DNA from: JAIPEK01 sp041685935 | Lineage (GTDB): Bacteria > Desulfobacterota > Desulfobacteria > Desulfobacterales > Desulfobacteraceae | Length of the DNA: 62,291 nucleotides | Assembly (NCBI GenBank): GCA_041685935.1 | Contig: JAWLES010000001.1 | Span: forward strand, 1-62,291 | Direction: 5' to 3' | Part shown: one piece after another, positions 42,512 through 50,427 of the stretch | How the letters are laid out: each line of letters begins with the position of its first letter | How positions within the stretch are numbered: position 1 is the stretch's first letter | Program-made: the position numbers and the translations under genes | Notes under the pieces: generated by a model | The model's database searches: none | Told to the model about the DNA's origin: nothing | Seen by the model: only the letters and a program-made list of their open reading frames with translations

Positions 42512-42540
42512 TTGACTTATGTGAATTCATGTGCTATTTG
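42512..42540 (+). promoter_or_regulatory. possible promoter of the F0 operon
   Basis: TTGACT at 42512-42517, a 17-nt spacer and TATTTG at 42535-42540, in the 86-nt gap before atpZ. Confidence 0.4.
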
Positions 42541-42586
42541 CTCGTGAGATAATTTGATCTTTGAGTATAAAAACAGGGAACACCTG

Positions 42587-42808
42587 ATGGGAGAGAAGGA
42601 TAAATACCGGAACCTGAAAGATCTTGCCTACTACAGCAGTCTCGGGCTTTCCGTGGCTCTTTCGATATTTATCGGGCTCTTTTTAGGTGTGTGGCTTGAT
42701 AAAAAGTTTGAGACAACGCCGGTTTTGACCCTGGTAGGGCTTGGAATGGGCATTGTGGCGGGTTTCCGGAACCTTGCCAGGGCGGCTAAAAAGAGCAGGA
42801 GAATGTAA
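42587..42808 (+). CDS. atpZ: AtpZ/AtpI-type F0 accessory protein
   Basis: A 73-residue membrane protein with two helices (about 16-34 and 44-62). YYSSLGLSVALSIFIGLFLGVWLDKKFETTP and LVGLGMGIVAGFRNLARAAKK match the AtpZ family, small accessory proteins encoded before ATP synthase F0 genes. The frame opens at a TTG at 42554, but AGGGAA precedes the ATG at 42587. atpI follows 15 nt later. Confidence 0.88.
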   Translation: MGEKDKYRNLKDLAYYSSLGLSVALSIFIGLFLGVWLDKKFETTPVLTLVGLGMGIVAGFRNLARAAKKSRRM

Positions 42809-42823
42809 AAGAGGGTGGATTCA

Positions 42824-43225
42824 ATGGAGATACCAAAACGGATCATTGATTTTGTGACTGCATCAAACTGGTTTTTGTTTGTTGTGGTGACCCTTTTCAG
42901 TTTTATCAATACACCGTTCCGTTTTGCATGCGGTTTCATGCTTGGAGCGTTTATCGTTACGGTCAATTTTCACTTTCTTAAAACAACGTTGAAAAAAACA
43001 TTCAACCCTTCCCGGGTCATATACGACGGGCGAATGATTTTAACCGGCGTTCTGGTTAAGTACTACATCAGATTTATAGTAAGCGGGCTTGTGATCTTCC
43101 TGCTTATATCAAAGGATATTGTGAACCCGTTGGGTCTTCTGGCAGGCCTTTCGGTGGTGGTTGCAAGCATGTTTTCAGCAACCATTATTGAGTTAACAAA
43201 ACTTATTTTCAGGGAGGCGGTTTAA
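42824..43225 (+). CDS. atpI: ATP synthase subunit I (AtpI)
   Basis: A 133-residue protein with four membrane helices (about 12-30, 35-52, 83-100, 103-125), typical of AtpI, a chaperone for assembly of the c-ring. FACGFMLGAFIVTVNFHFLKTTLKKTF is the best conserved part. An in-frame GTG at 42815 is an alternative, but GAGG spaces correctly to the ATG at 42824. It is 1 nt from atpB. Confidence 0.85.
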   Translation: MEIPKRIIDFVTASNWFLFVVVTLFSFINTPFRFACGFMLGAFIVTVNFHFLKTTLKKTFNPSRVIYDGRMILTGVLVKYYIRFIVSGLVIFLLISKDIVNPLGLLAGLSVVVASMFSATIIELTKLIFREAV

Positions 43226-43226
43226 G

Positions 43227-43916
43227 GTGGAACATCCATATCTTGTTTTTGTTAAATTCTTCGAATTGATCGGACTGGGGCATTGGGCCCATAATAACCC
43301 CCATGTGATTTACATGTGGATCGCCATGATTCTTTTAATCGTTTTCGGGTGGCTTGCCGGGAAAAATACACAACTTGTTCCGAAGCCGTTGCAGAATATT
43401 TTTGAAGTACTGGTGTCCGGGCTTGAAGAGTTTATGGTCGATATGACGGGAGAAGATGGAAGATGGCTTTTTCCTCTTTGCGCAACCATTTTTCTGTTTA
43501 TTCTGATTAGTAATCTGATGGGACTTGTTCCCGGGTTTTATCCGGCCACGGCAAGTATAAATACAACCCTGGCATGCGCTCTTGTGGTCGTTCCCTTCAG
43601 CTGGATGGTGGGAATCAAATACCATGGCCCGAAATACATCAAGCACTTCCTGGGTCCTGTCTGGTGGATGGCGCCTTTCATGCTGGTTATCGAGCTCATC
43701 GGCCATTTGGCCAGAATTCTGTCCCTGTCTTTCCGTCTTTTCGGTAATATAACCGGGCATGAGCTTGTGGTCACGATTCTCCTGGTGCTGGCCGGACTGT
43801 TTCTGGCACCGCTGCCGATTATGGCGCTGGGTATATTTATCTCTCTGCTACAGGCTTTTGTTTTTTTTCTGCTGTCCGTCATGTACTTTGCAGAGGCCAT
43901 TGAAGAGGCGCACTGA
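43227..43916 (+). CDS. atpB: ATP synthase F0 subunit a
   Basis: A 229-residue integral membrane protein forming the ion half-channels of F0. The essential arginine lies in helix segment ELIGHLARILSLSFRLFGNITGHE (about 145-168, RLFGN). LVPGFYPATASINTTLACALVV and the C-terminal LLQAFVFFLLSVMYFAEAIEEAH are typical. GTG start with GGAGG upstream. Followed by a 138-nt gap before atpE that includes a loose CCGGCC/GGCCGG pair. Confidence 0.95.
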   Translation: MEHPYLVFVKFFELIGLGHWAHNNPHVIYMWIAMILLIVFGWLAGKNTQLVPKPLQNIFEVLVSGLEEFMVDMTGEDGRWLFPLCATIFLFILISNLMGLVPGFYPATASINTTLACALVVVPFSWMVGIKYHGPKYIKHFLGPVWWMAPFMLVIELIGHLARILSLSFRLFGNITGHELVVTILLVLAGLFLAPLPIMALGIFISLLQAFVFFLLSVMYFAEAIEEAH

Positions 43917-44054
43917 TTATCAGATATATCATCCGGCCGGACCTACCCTGGCTTAAGCTTTGTTCAGGCCGGAGACAATACGGTTTTTGTACGGGAAATG
44001 GAAGAAGCCCGTTGTTTAGTATAACTGTAACTTTAATTTGAAAAGGAGTAGGAA

Positions 44055-44321
44055 ATGGATTTTTTTATTGCAAGTGTTTGGGCGGCCGGTATCGCAATAG
44101 GTGTTGCAGCTTTCGGTTGCGGCATAGGAATGGGTTTTGGTGTTAACGGAGCGGTTAACGGTATTGCAAGAAACCCCGAGTCTTCAGGTAAGGTAACGGT
44201 TACTCTCTTGATTGGTCTCGCCTTGATCGAATCTCTCTGTATTTACGCACTGGTTATTGCTTTGATCCTCATCTTTGCACATCCCCAGGCTGCTGCAATC
44301 GCTGAGATGCTCGCTCACTAG
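44055..44321 (+). CDS. atpE: ATP synthase F0 subunit c
   Basis: An 88-residue hairpin protein forming the rotor ring. Helix 1 contains GCGIGMGFGVNGAVNGIARNP, and helix 2 carries the ion-binding carboxylate E59 in IESLCIY. Of the sodium-site residues known from Ilyobacter, the glutamine is replaced by M26 and the threonine by L61, while the serine (S60) and tyrosine (Y64) remain. This favours proton coupling. AAGGAG precedes the ATG. No b subunit or F1 gene follows, so F1 must be encoded elsewhere. Confidence 0.95.
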   Translation: MDFFIASVWAAGIAIGVAAFGCGIGMGFGVNGAVNGIARNPESSGKVTVTLLIGLALIESLCIYALVIALILIFAHPQAAAIAEMLAH

Positions 44322-44376
44322 TATTAGGATTTCAGCCGGTAATGCACGGCTGGATCATGATAGTTGTTAGTTAAAA

Positions 44377-44413
44377 GGGTGTCTGATCCTCCGCGGGTCA
44401 GATACCCTTTTTT
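44377..44413. terminator. bidirectional terminator between atpE and the Nudix gene
   Basis: GGGTGTCTGA (44377-44386) pairs with TCAGATACCC (44398-44407) with one G-T pair, followed by six T; A's precede it on the other side. The stem includes the Nudix stop codon. Confidence 0.85.
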
Positions 44414-44940
44414 ATTTCTCCGATCCTGAAGGGAAACCCTCCTTTGCGTCTGTCTTCAAAGTATCGTATCAACGTCTGTTCTATTACAGGGAAGGCAAGC
44501 AGGTCCCAGGGGATGTTATCTTCCCTGAAAAGTCTAACCTCACTGCTTTCAGGGGTAGGGCCGAAGGATTTGTCTTTGAGCTGTGCCCTGAACAGTAAAT
44601 ATATCTGATTGACGAACACTATGTTGTACATGATAAACGGGTCGATCAGGTCCACCGTTGCGCCTGTCTCCTCTTGTGTTTCTCTCAGTGCGCCCTGCTG
44701 GACCGTCTCTCCGTTTTCCAGGTAGCCCGCCGGGAGTGTCCATTTCCCGGTGCACGGCTCTATGTTGCGCCTGCAAAGGAGAATTTCCCGGCCCCATTCA
44801 GGGATGCATCCCACCACCATTTTGGGGTTCAGGTAATGAATAAACCCGCATACCGGGCATACCGGCCGTGGTTGATCATCTGATTCAGGGATTCTGTTTT
44901 CCATTCCGGCGCCGCATTGGCAACAATACTTGATATTCAT
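44398..44940 (-). CDS. Nudix hydrolase with zinc ribbon
   Basis: A 180-residue Nudix enzyme. An N-terminal zinc ribbon (CCQCG about 6-10 and CPVCG about 28-32) precedes the Nudix box GYLENGETVQQGALRETQEETGA (about 72-94, G-x5-E-x7-REuxEExGu). The architecture recalls NudC-like NADH pyrophosphatases, but the SQPWPFPxS motif of NudC is not seen, so the substrate is open; ADP-ribose or a nucleotide sugar is equally possible. Confidence 0.88.
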   Translation of the reverse strand: MNIKYCCQCGAGMENRIPESDDQPRPVCPVCGFIHYLNPKMVVGCIPEWGREILLCRRNIEPCTGKWTLPAGYLENGETVQQGALRETQEETGATVDLIDPFIMYNIVFVNQIYLLFRAQLKDKSFGPTPESSEVRLFREDNIPWDLLAFPVIEQTLIRYFEDRRKGGFPFRIGEIKKGI

Positions 44941-45185
44941 GAAATGTCCTTTTTGCCCCGTCCGGCAGCTATTTCAGATCCTTCACCATCCCGGGACCAA
45001 TACTCTGTCGCGGCAGCCGGCCTGTGGAGCCTGGTATGAAAATCCACAACAATCTTGCCGGTAATAATTTGAAGCTGATGCATGCGTCTCTTCGGGTTGT
45101 CGTTTTTTGCTTGCTTGTTAATTTATTATGGTATATTTTGAAAGTCAAAGAAATGTTTGCCAAAATTTGAAAACAGGGTTGAAAC

Positions 45186-45662
45186 ATGGCTGAAGAGCTT
45201 GGAAATCAATCGGCGGAGAACCCCGGGGAAGACGCGGAGGAATCCCTTGAACTGGAGGCTGTTGAAGAGAATAAGGATTTTGATCGACAGCTTCGCAAGT
45301 CCTATCGTGTTCATGTAAAAGACAGGCAGGACTGCACTGTGACCATGGAGAACAACACCTATCCACTGAAAGATTTCAGCCTGACAGGCCTTGGCGTGAG
45401 AATTGAAGCCGAGGTGGTTTTTCAGCTGGGCGAGTTTCTGGGGGATGCGATTTCCGGTGTTCGGCTCGATCTCGTTGATGAAATTATCGAGGATCTTGAA
45501 TACAAGATCGTTCACATCTCTCCTGACACGGATAACCATATGGTGTGCGGAATGGTCTGGCTGAACCCTTCACATGAAAACGAAGATAAACTCTATGGTG
45601 TTTTGAAATCGCTGAAGGATGGATCACTTAACCCCGATGATATGGATGAAAACCAGGAATAG
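45186..45662 (+). CDS. PilZ domain protein
   Basis: A 158-residue protein: an acidic, low-complexity N-terminus (1-35) followed by a PilZ domain. The c-di-GMP motifs are LRKSYRVHV (R-x3-R, about 36-44) and DFSLTGLGV (about 63-71, D-x-S-x-x-G). The core EFLGDAISGVRLDLVDEIIEDLEYKIVHISPDTDNHMVCGMVWLNP is nearly repeated in the next gene, so the two arose by duplication. First gene of a four-gene set ending in a ParA-like ATPase. Confidence 0.85.
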   Translation: MAEELGNQSAENPGEDAEESLELEAVEENKDFDRQLRKSYRVHVKDRQDCTVTMENNTYPLKDFSLTGLGVRIEAEVVFQLGEFLGDAISGVRLDLVDEIIEDLEYKIVHISPDTDNHMVCGMVWLNPSHENEDKLYGVLKSLKDGSLNPDDMDENQE

Positions 45663-45675
45663 GTGTTGTGCCTGA

Positions 45676-46251
45676 ATGAATGATGCACGGAAAAAAGATG
45701 TAATGACGGATCTTCTGTCAGGCGAGGATGAAATACCCTCGGGTGACCGGGATCTGGATTGCTACATCTACAGGTCGGGCGGTTCTCCTTCTGGCAGGAG
45801 TATCAAGCCGGATCCCCTGACGGAATCTGTTTCAGAAGGTTCCCCGGGATCGTTATCGGACGGGATTGAGATGGTAGCGGATGATCCTGCCGGGGACAGG
45901 CCTTCCAGAAGAGCGGCCCGCATTTACGTTAAAGAAAGGCCGGACTGCACCGTGACGATAGAGAACAATACCTACCCCCTGAAAGATATCAGCATGACCG
46001 GACTCGGCGTCAGTATCGAGACGGAGTTCGTTTTTCAGCTCGGTGAATTTCTCGGTGATGTGATTAAAGACATCCGGGTCGATCTTATGGACGAATGTCT
46101 GGATCAGCTTGAGTATAAGATTGTGCATATCTCCCCTGATACCCGGAACAATCTGGTGTGCGGTATGGTCTGGCTCAACCCCACGCAGGAAAAGGTGGAA
46201 AAGCTGTTTCATATTCTAAAAAGGCTGAAGGGTGAAAAAGCTGATGACTGA
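45676..46251 (+). CDS. PilZ domain protein with extra N-terminal module
   Basis: A 191-residue paralogue of the preceding gene. The PilZ part has SRRAARIYV (about 76) and DISMTGLGV (about 103-111), then FQLGEFLGDVIKDIRVDLMDECLDQLEYKIVHISPD, close to the neighbour. Its first 40 residues (MNDARKKDVMTDLLSGEDE...LDCYIYRSG) are absent from the first PilZ protein but match the start of the next gene's product. The two PilZ genes are 13 nt apart. Confidence 0.82.
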   Translation: MNDARKKDVMTDLLSGEDEIPSGDRDLDCYIYRSGGSPSGRSIKPDPLTESVSEGSPGSLSDGIEMVADDPAGDRPSRRAARIYVKERPDCTVTIENNTYPLKDISMTGLGVSIETEFVFQLGEFLGDVIKDIRVDLMDECLDQLEYKIVHISPDTRNNLVCGMVWLNPTQEKVEKLFHILKRLKGEKADD

Positions 46252-46299
46252 TGAGGACGGTGTAGCTAATTACATATACAGAGCGAACATAATGTTCAA

Positions 46300-46638
46300 A
46301 TGAATGATGAAGATAAAAAAGATGTAATGGACAATATCCTCGCAGGGCGGGATGACCTTTCCCCCAGGCACGAGGAACTGGACTGCTTTATATACAGGAC
46401 TGATGAAAGCGGCAGTGTGAAAGAGATCCATCCGTATGAAAGCGGACGGGCCCCGATTGAAGAGGAACGGAAATGGGAATTCACCAAGGACAACGTGACC
46501 ATTCAGGTCTGGCCGGCCAAAGCCAGGATCAGGTTTAAAATCGCAGCCGGGGAGAAAAAGCGTAATGTGTCCCTGAAACAGCTGGCAAATGTGGCGGTGG
46601 AGGCTATTATAAAAGAACTACAAAAGGAGGATAAGTGA
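46300..46638 (+). CDS. hypothetical protein sharing an N-terminal module with the PilZ neighbour
   Basis: A 112-residue soluble protein of unknown function. Residues 1-35 (MNDEDKKDVMDNILAGRDD...LDCFIYRTD) align with the N-terminus of the preceding PilZ protein. The rest (KWEFTKDNVTIQVWPAKARIRFKIAAG, then a lysine-rich helix ending VAVEAIIKELQKEDK) has no recognised fold. Its stop overlaps the GTG start of the ParA-like gene, so it is probably its direct partner. Confidence 0.7.
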   Translation: MNDEDKKDVMDNILAGRDDLSPRHEELDCFIYRTDESGSVKEIHPYESGRAPIEEERKWEFTKDNVTIQVWPAKARIRFKIAAGEKKRNVSLKQLANVAVEAIIKELQKEDK

Positions 46639-47591
46639 CTGTTATTGTCTGTCCTAAGTGCGCCAAGAAGCACAATATATCCGCGGATGCCGTCAAGAAG
46701 AAACTCCCCTCTGCAAAGAGTTTCATTGCCAAATGCAAAGCCTGTCATAACAGGTTCCCGGTTTCCATAGACCAGATTCTGGATGATGAGAAAAGCAAAA
46801 AGGTCGAGCCGGATCGGAAAATAAAAAATCAGCCCGCCAGGAAGCTTTGCATCGCCCTGAGCAAGGGCGGTGTAGGGAAGACCACAACCTCGACCAACCT
46901 TGGCGCATGCCTGGCACTGGCCGGGTACAAGGTTCTGATAGTTGATACCGACACCCAGGGACAGGTGTCATATCTTCTCGGCAAGAAGCCGAAATCAGGG
47001 CTTACCGAACTCTTGACAGCCGAACTGGAGCCTCAGGAGATCCTGATAAAGGCAAGGGAGAACTTGTGGCTCCTTGCCGGCGGCAAGTCCCTTGCCGGTG
47101 TGAAGCGGATCATTGACAGGAAAAGTTTCGGTGCCGAATGGACACTGCATGAGGCAATGAAACCGTTTGAGTACCAGTACGATTTTATTATCATTGATAC
47201 TGCACCCGGATGGGATCAGCTGAGTGTCAATGTTTTCTTTTATGCCACCGAAGTCCTTGTGCCTGTTGCTCTTGAGTTTATGCCGCTTCAGGGGCTTTCC
47301 GAATTTTTAAAGAGCCTGGGTTCCATACAGCGGTACAGGCGGGACGTGGAGCTGAAGTACATTCTTCCCACTTTCATGGACGCAAGGATTAAAGGCCCCC
47401 AGGAGATTTTCGCAAAGCTCAAGCAGCTTTATCCCGAGTATATTTGCAAGCCCATCAGATACAGTGAGAGCCTCAGTGAAGCACCTTCTTTCGGAAAGAC
47501 CATTTTCGAGTTCGCACCCGGATGCAATGCTTCAGCAGATTACAGGGAGCTTGCCAGAAAAGTGACCCTGGATGATTCACTTCTCCTGTAG
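46635..47591 (+). CDS. ParA/MinD-family ATPase with N-terminal zinc ribbon
   Basis: A 318-residue protein. An N-terminal zinc ribbon (VCPKCAKKH about 5-13, CKACHNRFPV about 36-45) is joined by a short linker to a ParA-type ATPase: deviant Walker A SKGGVGKTTTSTNLG (about 77-91), VDTDTQGQVSYLL and Walker B FIIIDTAPGWDQL. No ParB or origin lies beside it, so it is more likely to position a protein complex than a plasmid. GTG start coupled to the upstream gene. The two PilZ proteins in the same run suggest c-di-GMP-linked localisation. Confidence 0.85.
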   Translation: MTVIVCPKCAKKHNISADAVKKKLPSAKSFIAKCKACHNRFPVSIDQILDDEKSKKVEPDRKIKNQPARKLCIALSKGGVGKTTTSTNLGACLALAGYKVLIVDTDTQGQVSYLLGKKPKSGLTELLTAELEPQEILIKARENLWLLAGGKSLAGVKRIIDRKSFGAEWTLHEAMKPFEYQYDFIIIDTAPGWDQLSVNVFFYATEVLVPVALEFMPLQGLSEFLKSLGSIQRYRRDVELKYILPTFMDARIKGPQEIFAKLKQLYPEYICKPIRYSESLSEAPSFGKTIFEFAPGCNASADYRELARKVTLDDSLLL

Positions 47592-47637
47592 CTGCCAGAC
47601 TTCTTCCGGTCCTCAGAATAAGATATGAGGACCGGGC

Positions 47638-48501
47638 TCAATCGAGATTGAACAGGATGTCGTTCTCCCTGTAGGCTTTTTCCAGCTTCTCCTGGTGTTC
47701 AGTGACGTCGTCTCCCTTTGTTTTGATCACTTCGTTTAAAAGATGGATGATCAGGCAGAGCATGGAAGAAGAGCTTTCATAAAACGGAATGGTTTTGGGC
47801 CGGGTGATAAGGTGGTGATGAGAGAACTGGATCAGCGGGCAGGCGATGCTGTCTGCAATCACAACGAGCTTCATTCCCAGCTGTTTGGCGTACTTTCCCA
47901 CCCGGATCAGCTCATTGGGATACCTTGAAATGGCCACAATCACAACCACGGAATCTTCACGCGCAACAGTCAGCCAGTCAAGTGAAGTCCTGTCACTTCC
48001 CTTAAGAATGTTTACATCCTTCCTGATTTTGGTCATGGCCCATCCCATGTAGTAGGCCGCATGATAGGAGAGTCTGGAGCCGACAATGTATACCGAGGAG
48101 CGGCTGCATAAAAGCGAAACGATTTTTTCTGCTTCGTCTCTGTCAATGGACTCGAGTAAAGCCTTCAGGTTGTCGATTTCCCTGGCAACCGTCAGTTCAA
48201 GCCCGTTTTCCCCGGTGTCGGCAATGCTCATCTCTTTTCGCTCAAGCAGGGTCAGTTCCGAGTCAATGAATTTTCTCAATTCGTTTTTAAACTCGGAGTA
48301 GGTGGAATAGCCGATTTGCCGGACGAACCTGACAACGGTGGCCTCACTTACACCTGCCTTGTCCGCAAGGTCTCTGGTGGCCAGAAAAACCGCCTTGGTG
48401 GGGTTCTCCAGAATAAACCGGGCCAGTTTTCTCCCTTTCGGGGTAAGCTCCTTCTCTTTTGCTTGTATGGCAAGGCTGAAAGATTTTTCTGAAAAGTTCA
48501 T
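47638..48501 (-). CDS. RpiR/MurR family transcriptional regulator
   Basis: A 287-residue regulator: an N-terminal HTH_6 domain (ATRDLADKAGVSEATVVRFVRQIGYSTYSEFKNEL, about 40-74) and a C-terminal SIS domain that would sense a phosphorylated sugar or similar ligand (VYIVGSRLSYHAAYYMGWAM, about 133; VVIVAISRYPNELI). It is divergent from the AOR gene, with 105 nt between, and is the obvious candidate to control the downstream catabolic genes. SIS-domain regulators normally bind phospho-sugars, so a phosphorylated or amino-alcohol effector cannot be ruled in or out. Confidence 0.9.
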   Translation of the reverse strand: MNFSEKSFSLAIQAKEKELTPKGRKLARFILENPTKAVFLATRDLADKAGVSEATVVRFVRQIGYSTYSEFKNELRKFIDSELTLLERKEMSIADTGENGLELTVAREIDNLKALLESIDRDEAEKIVSLLCSRSSVYIVGSRLSYHAAYYMGWAMTKIRKDVNILKGSDRTSLDWLTVAREDSVVVIVAISRYPNELIRVGKYAKQLGMKLVVIADSIACPLIQFSHHHLITRPKTIPFYESSSSMLCLIIHLLNEVIKTKGDDVTEHQEKLEKAYRENDILFNLD

Positions 48502-48532
48502 GGGATACCTGTGAAATTTTGGTACGATTTAT

Positions 48533-48556
48533 TTGTTGACAAGTTTTGTTACATAT
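48533..48556 (+). promoter_or_regulatory. 24-bp promoter element upstream of the AOR gene (copy 1)
   Basis: TTGTTGACA, then A, then GTTTTGTTACATAT. It includes a consensus -35 (TTGACA, 48536-48541). It is identical except for one base to the element at 51611-51634. Ends 50 nt before the AOR start and lies in the regulator/AOR divergent gap. Confidence 0.65.
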
Positions 48557-48606
48557 GAAAGAAAAAAAGTCAATAGTTTTGTTTTAACAGCCCGAAAGGA
48601 GTTTTC

Positions 48607-50427
48607 ATGCAGTGTATTGATGTGGATCTTTCAGCAGGGACGGTGTCCCTGCATTCGCTGGATGACCGAATCCTGGAAAATTTTGTCGGAGGAAGCGGAA
48701 TCGGAGCCTGTATCGCCTGCCGGGAAAAACTCTGGAAGTATGACCCCTTATCAGCCGGAAACGTTCTTGTCTTTGCCGCAGGTCCGTTTACAGGTACGAA
48801 AATTCCATGTTCCGGAAGGCATTCTTTAACTGCCAGGTCTCCGCTCACCGGCCTTTTTGCCGAAAGCGACGTCGGCGGAAGATGGGGGACCGCGCTTGTG
48901 AAATGCGGATTTCATGTCATAACTGTAAGAGGTGCCTGTGACAGGCCTGTTTATCTGGAAGTTTCCCCTTCCGGGTGCAGGATACTCAATGCCGGTGAAA
49001 TATGGGGCATGGATACCTTTGATACCTCGGGCAGGCTTCAGGAAGTACACGGGGAAAAAACCGCTGTTTCGTGCATCGGACCTGCAGGGGAAAGGCTTGT
49101 GCGGTTAGCGTCAGTGATGCATGACGGCAGTGATGCCAGGGCTGCGGGAAGGTGCGGGCTCGGCGCTGTTATGGGGTCGAAAAAGCTGAAGGCGGTTGCA
49201 GTGGTTCGGGCAGGCAAAACAGTGGCAGGCAGGAACAGGGATCTGGAAAGAATGATACCGGCAATGCATCGGAAGGTTATGGACGCCGGAAAAGGATTGA
49301 GAAGCTGCGGGACCGCCGGAGGTTTTGTACAGCTTGAAAAAAGCGGGGATCTGCCGGTGAAAAACTTCACCGAAGGTGAATTCAGCTCGGCCGATCGCCT
49401 GGATGGTTCCGTGGTGTCTGAAAAGTACCTTAAAAAGAAGTACTCCTGCGGAGCCTGCCCTGTGGGATGCGGCCGTGTTGTTGAAATGAATGATGAACAA
49501 TTCGGAAGTGTGAAGGGAGCAGGGCCTGAATATGAAAGCACGGCATCACTTGGGAGTTACTGCATGGTGGATGACCTTGAGGCCGTGATAAAGGCGAATG
49601 ATCTTTGCAACCGGTACGGTATGGATACCATTTCCGCGGGTGCGGCGGTTTCCTTTGCCATGGAGGCGTTTGAAAAGGGATTGCTGACACCGGCTGATCT
49701 CGGAGGCGGGGACCTTCAATGGGGGGATGCCGGAAAAATGGTTCAGGTGGTTGAATCCATAGGCACGGCTGAAGGTATCGGCCGACTTCTCGGCATGGGG
49801 GTCAGGCATGCCGCGGAACGGCTTGGCAGCGGAGCGGACCGGTTCGCCATGCATGTCAAGGGACTTGAGCTTCCCGCCCATGACCCGAGGGCGTATTTCA
49901 GCACTGCGGTTTCCTATGCCACATCGAGCCGGGGGGCCTGCCACCTGGCCGGCATGACCCATGTCATTGAAGACGCAGTCACCGTGCCTGAAATCGGGAT
50001 CAGTGAGACCCTGCCACGCTTTTCCAACGAGGGGAAAGGGAGGGCCGCAGCCCGAATGCAGGACATGATGGGGATATACGATTCTCTGAAGATCTGCAAG
50101 TTCGTCACCGGTACCTTAACCTTATCAGAGCTTGCCGAATGCCATACCGCAGTGACCGGCATAAAATCAACTGCCGATTCCCTGATGAAAGCGGGCGAGC
50201 GGATATTCAACATCAAGCGGCTGTTTAATTTCAAGTGCGGCATGCCCGGGGCGCAGGACACACTCCCGGACCGGATTCTTTCCGAACCCAGGCCCGCCGG
50301 AAGCGCAGCCGGGAAATTGCCTGACCTTTCAAAGATGCTGAAAGAGTATTACAAGGCAAGGCAGTGGGATGAAAACGGCAATCCACTTGAATCCACGTTA
50401 AAAAGACTGGAGCTTGACAGGTTATGA
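48607..50427 (+). CDS. aldehyde:ferredoxin oxidoreductase family tungstoenzyme (AOR)
   Basis: A 606-residue member of the AOR family, which oxidises aldehydes to carboxylates (or the reverse) with ferredoxin and a tungsten bis-pterin cofactor. The 4Fe-4S ligands are C281, C284, C288 (CGACPVGC) and distal C497 (LKICKF). The N-terminal pterin-binding part SRHSLTARSPLTGLFAESDVGGRWGTALVKCG region is intact. It overlaps the Fe-ADH gene by 4 nt, pairing alcohol and aldehyde chemistry. AAAGGAG precedes the ATG. The physiological aldehyde is unknown. Confidence 0.92.
   Translation: MQCIDVDLSAGTVSLHSLDDRILENFVGGSGIGACIACREKLWKYDPLSAGNVLVFAAGPFTGTKIPCSGRHSLTARSPLTGLFAESDVGGRWGTALVKCGFHVITVRGACDRPVYLEVSPSGCRILNAGEIWGMDTFDTSGRLQEVHGEKTAVSCIGPAGERLVRLASVMHDGSDARAAGRCGLGAVMGSKKLKAVAVVRAGKTVAGRNRDLERMIPAMHRKVMDAGKGLRSCGTAGGFVQLEKSGDLPVKNFTEGEFSSADRLDGSVVSEKYLKKKYSCGACPVGCGRVVEMNDEQFGSVKGAGPEYESTASLGSYCMVDDLEAVIKANDLCNRYGMDTISAGAAVSFAMEAFEKGLLTPADLGGGDLQWGDAGKMVQVVESIGTAEGIGRLLGMGVRHAAERLGSGADRFAMHVKGLELPAHDPRAYFSTAVSYATSSRGACHLAGMTHVIEDAVTVPEIGISETLPRFSNEGKGRAAARMQDMMGIYDSLKICKFVTGTLTLSELAECHTAVTGIKSTADSLMKAGERIFNIKRLFNFKCGMPGAQDTLPDRILSEPRPAGSAAGKLPDLSKMLKEYYKARQWDENGNPLESTLKRLELDRL

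Noticed and set aside
46635..47591. Plasmid-type parABS partition system
   Set aside because: There is no ParB gene or parS-like repeat beside the ParA-like gene, and the ParB-fold gene at 57537 is 10 kb away on the other strand.
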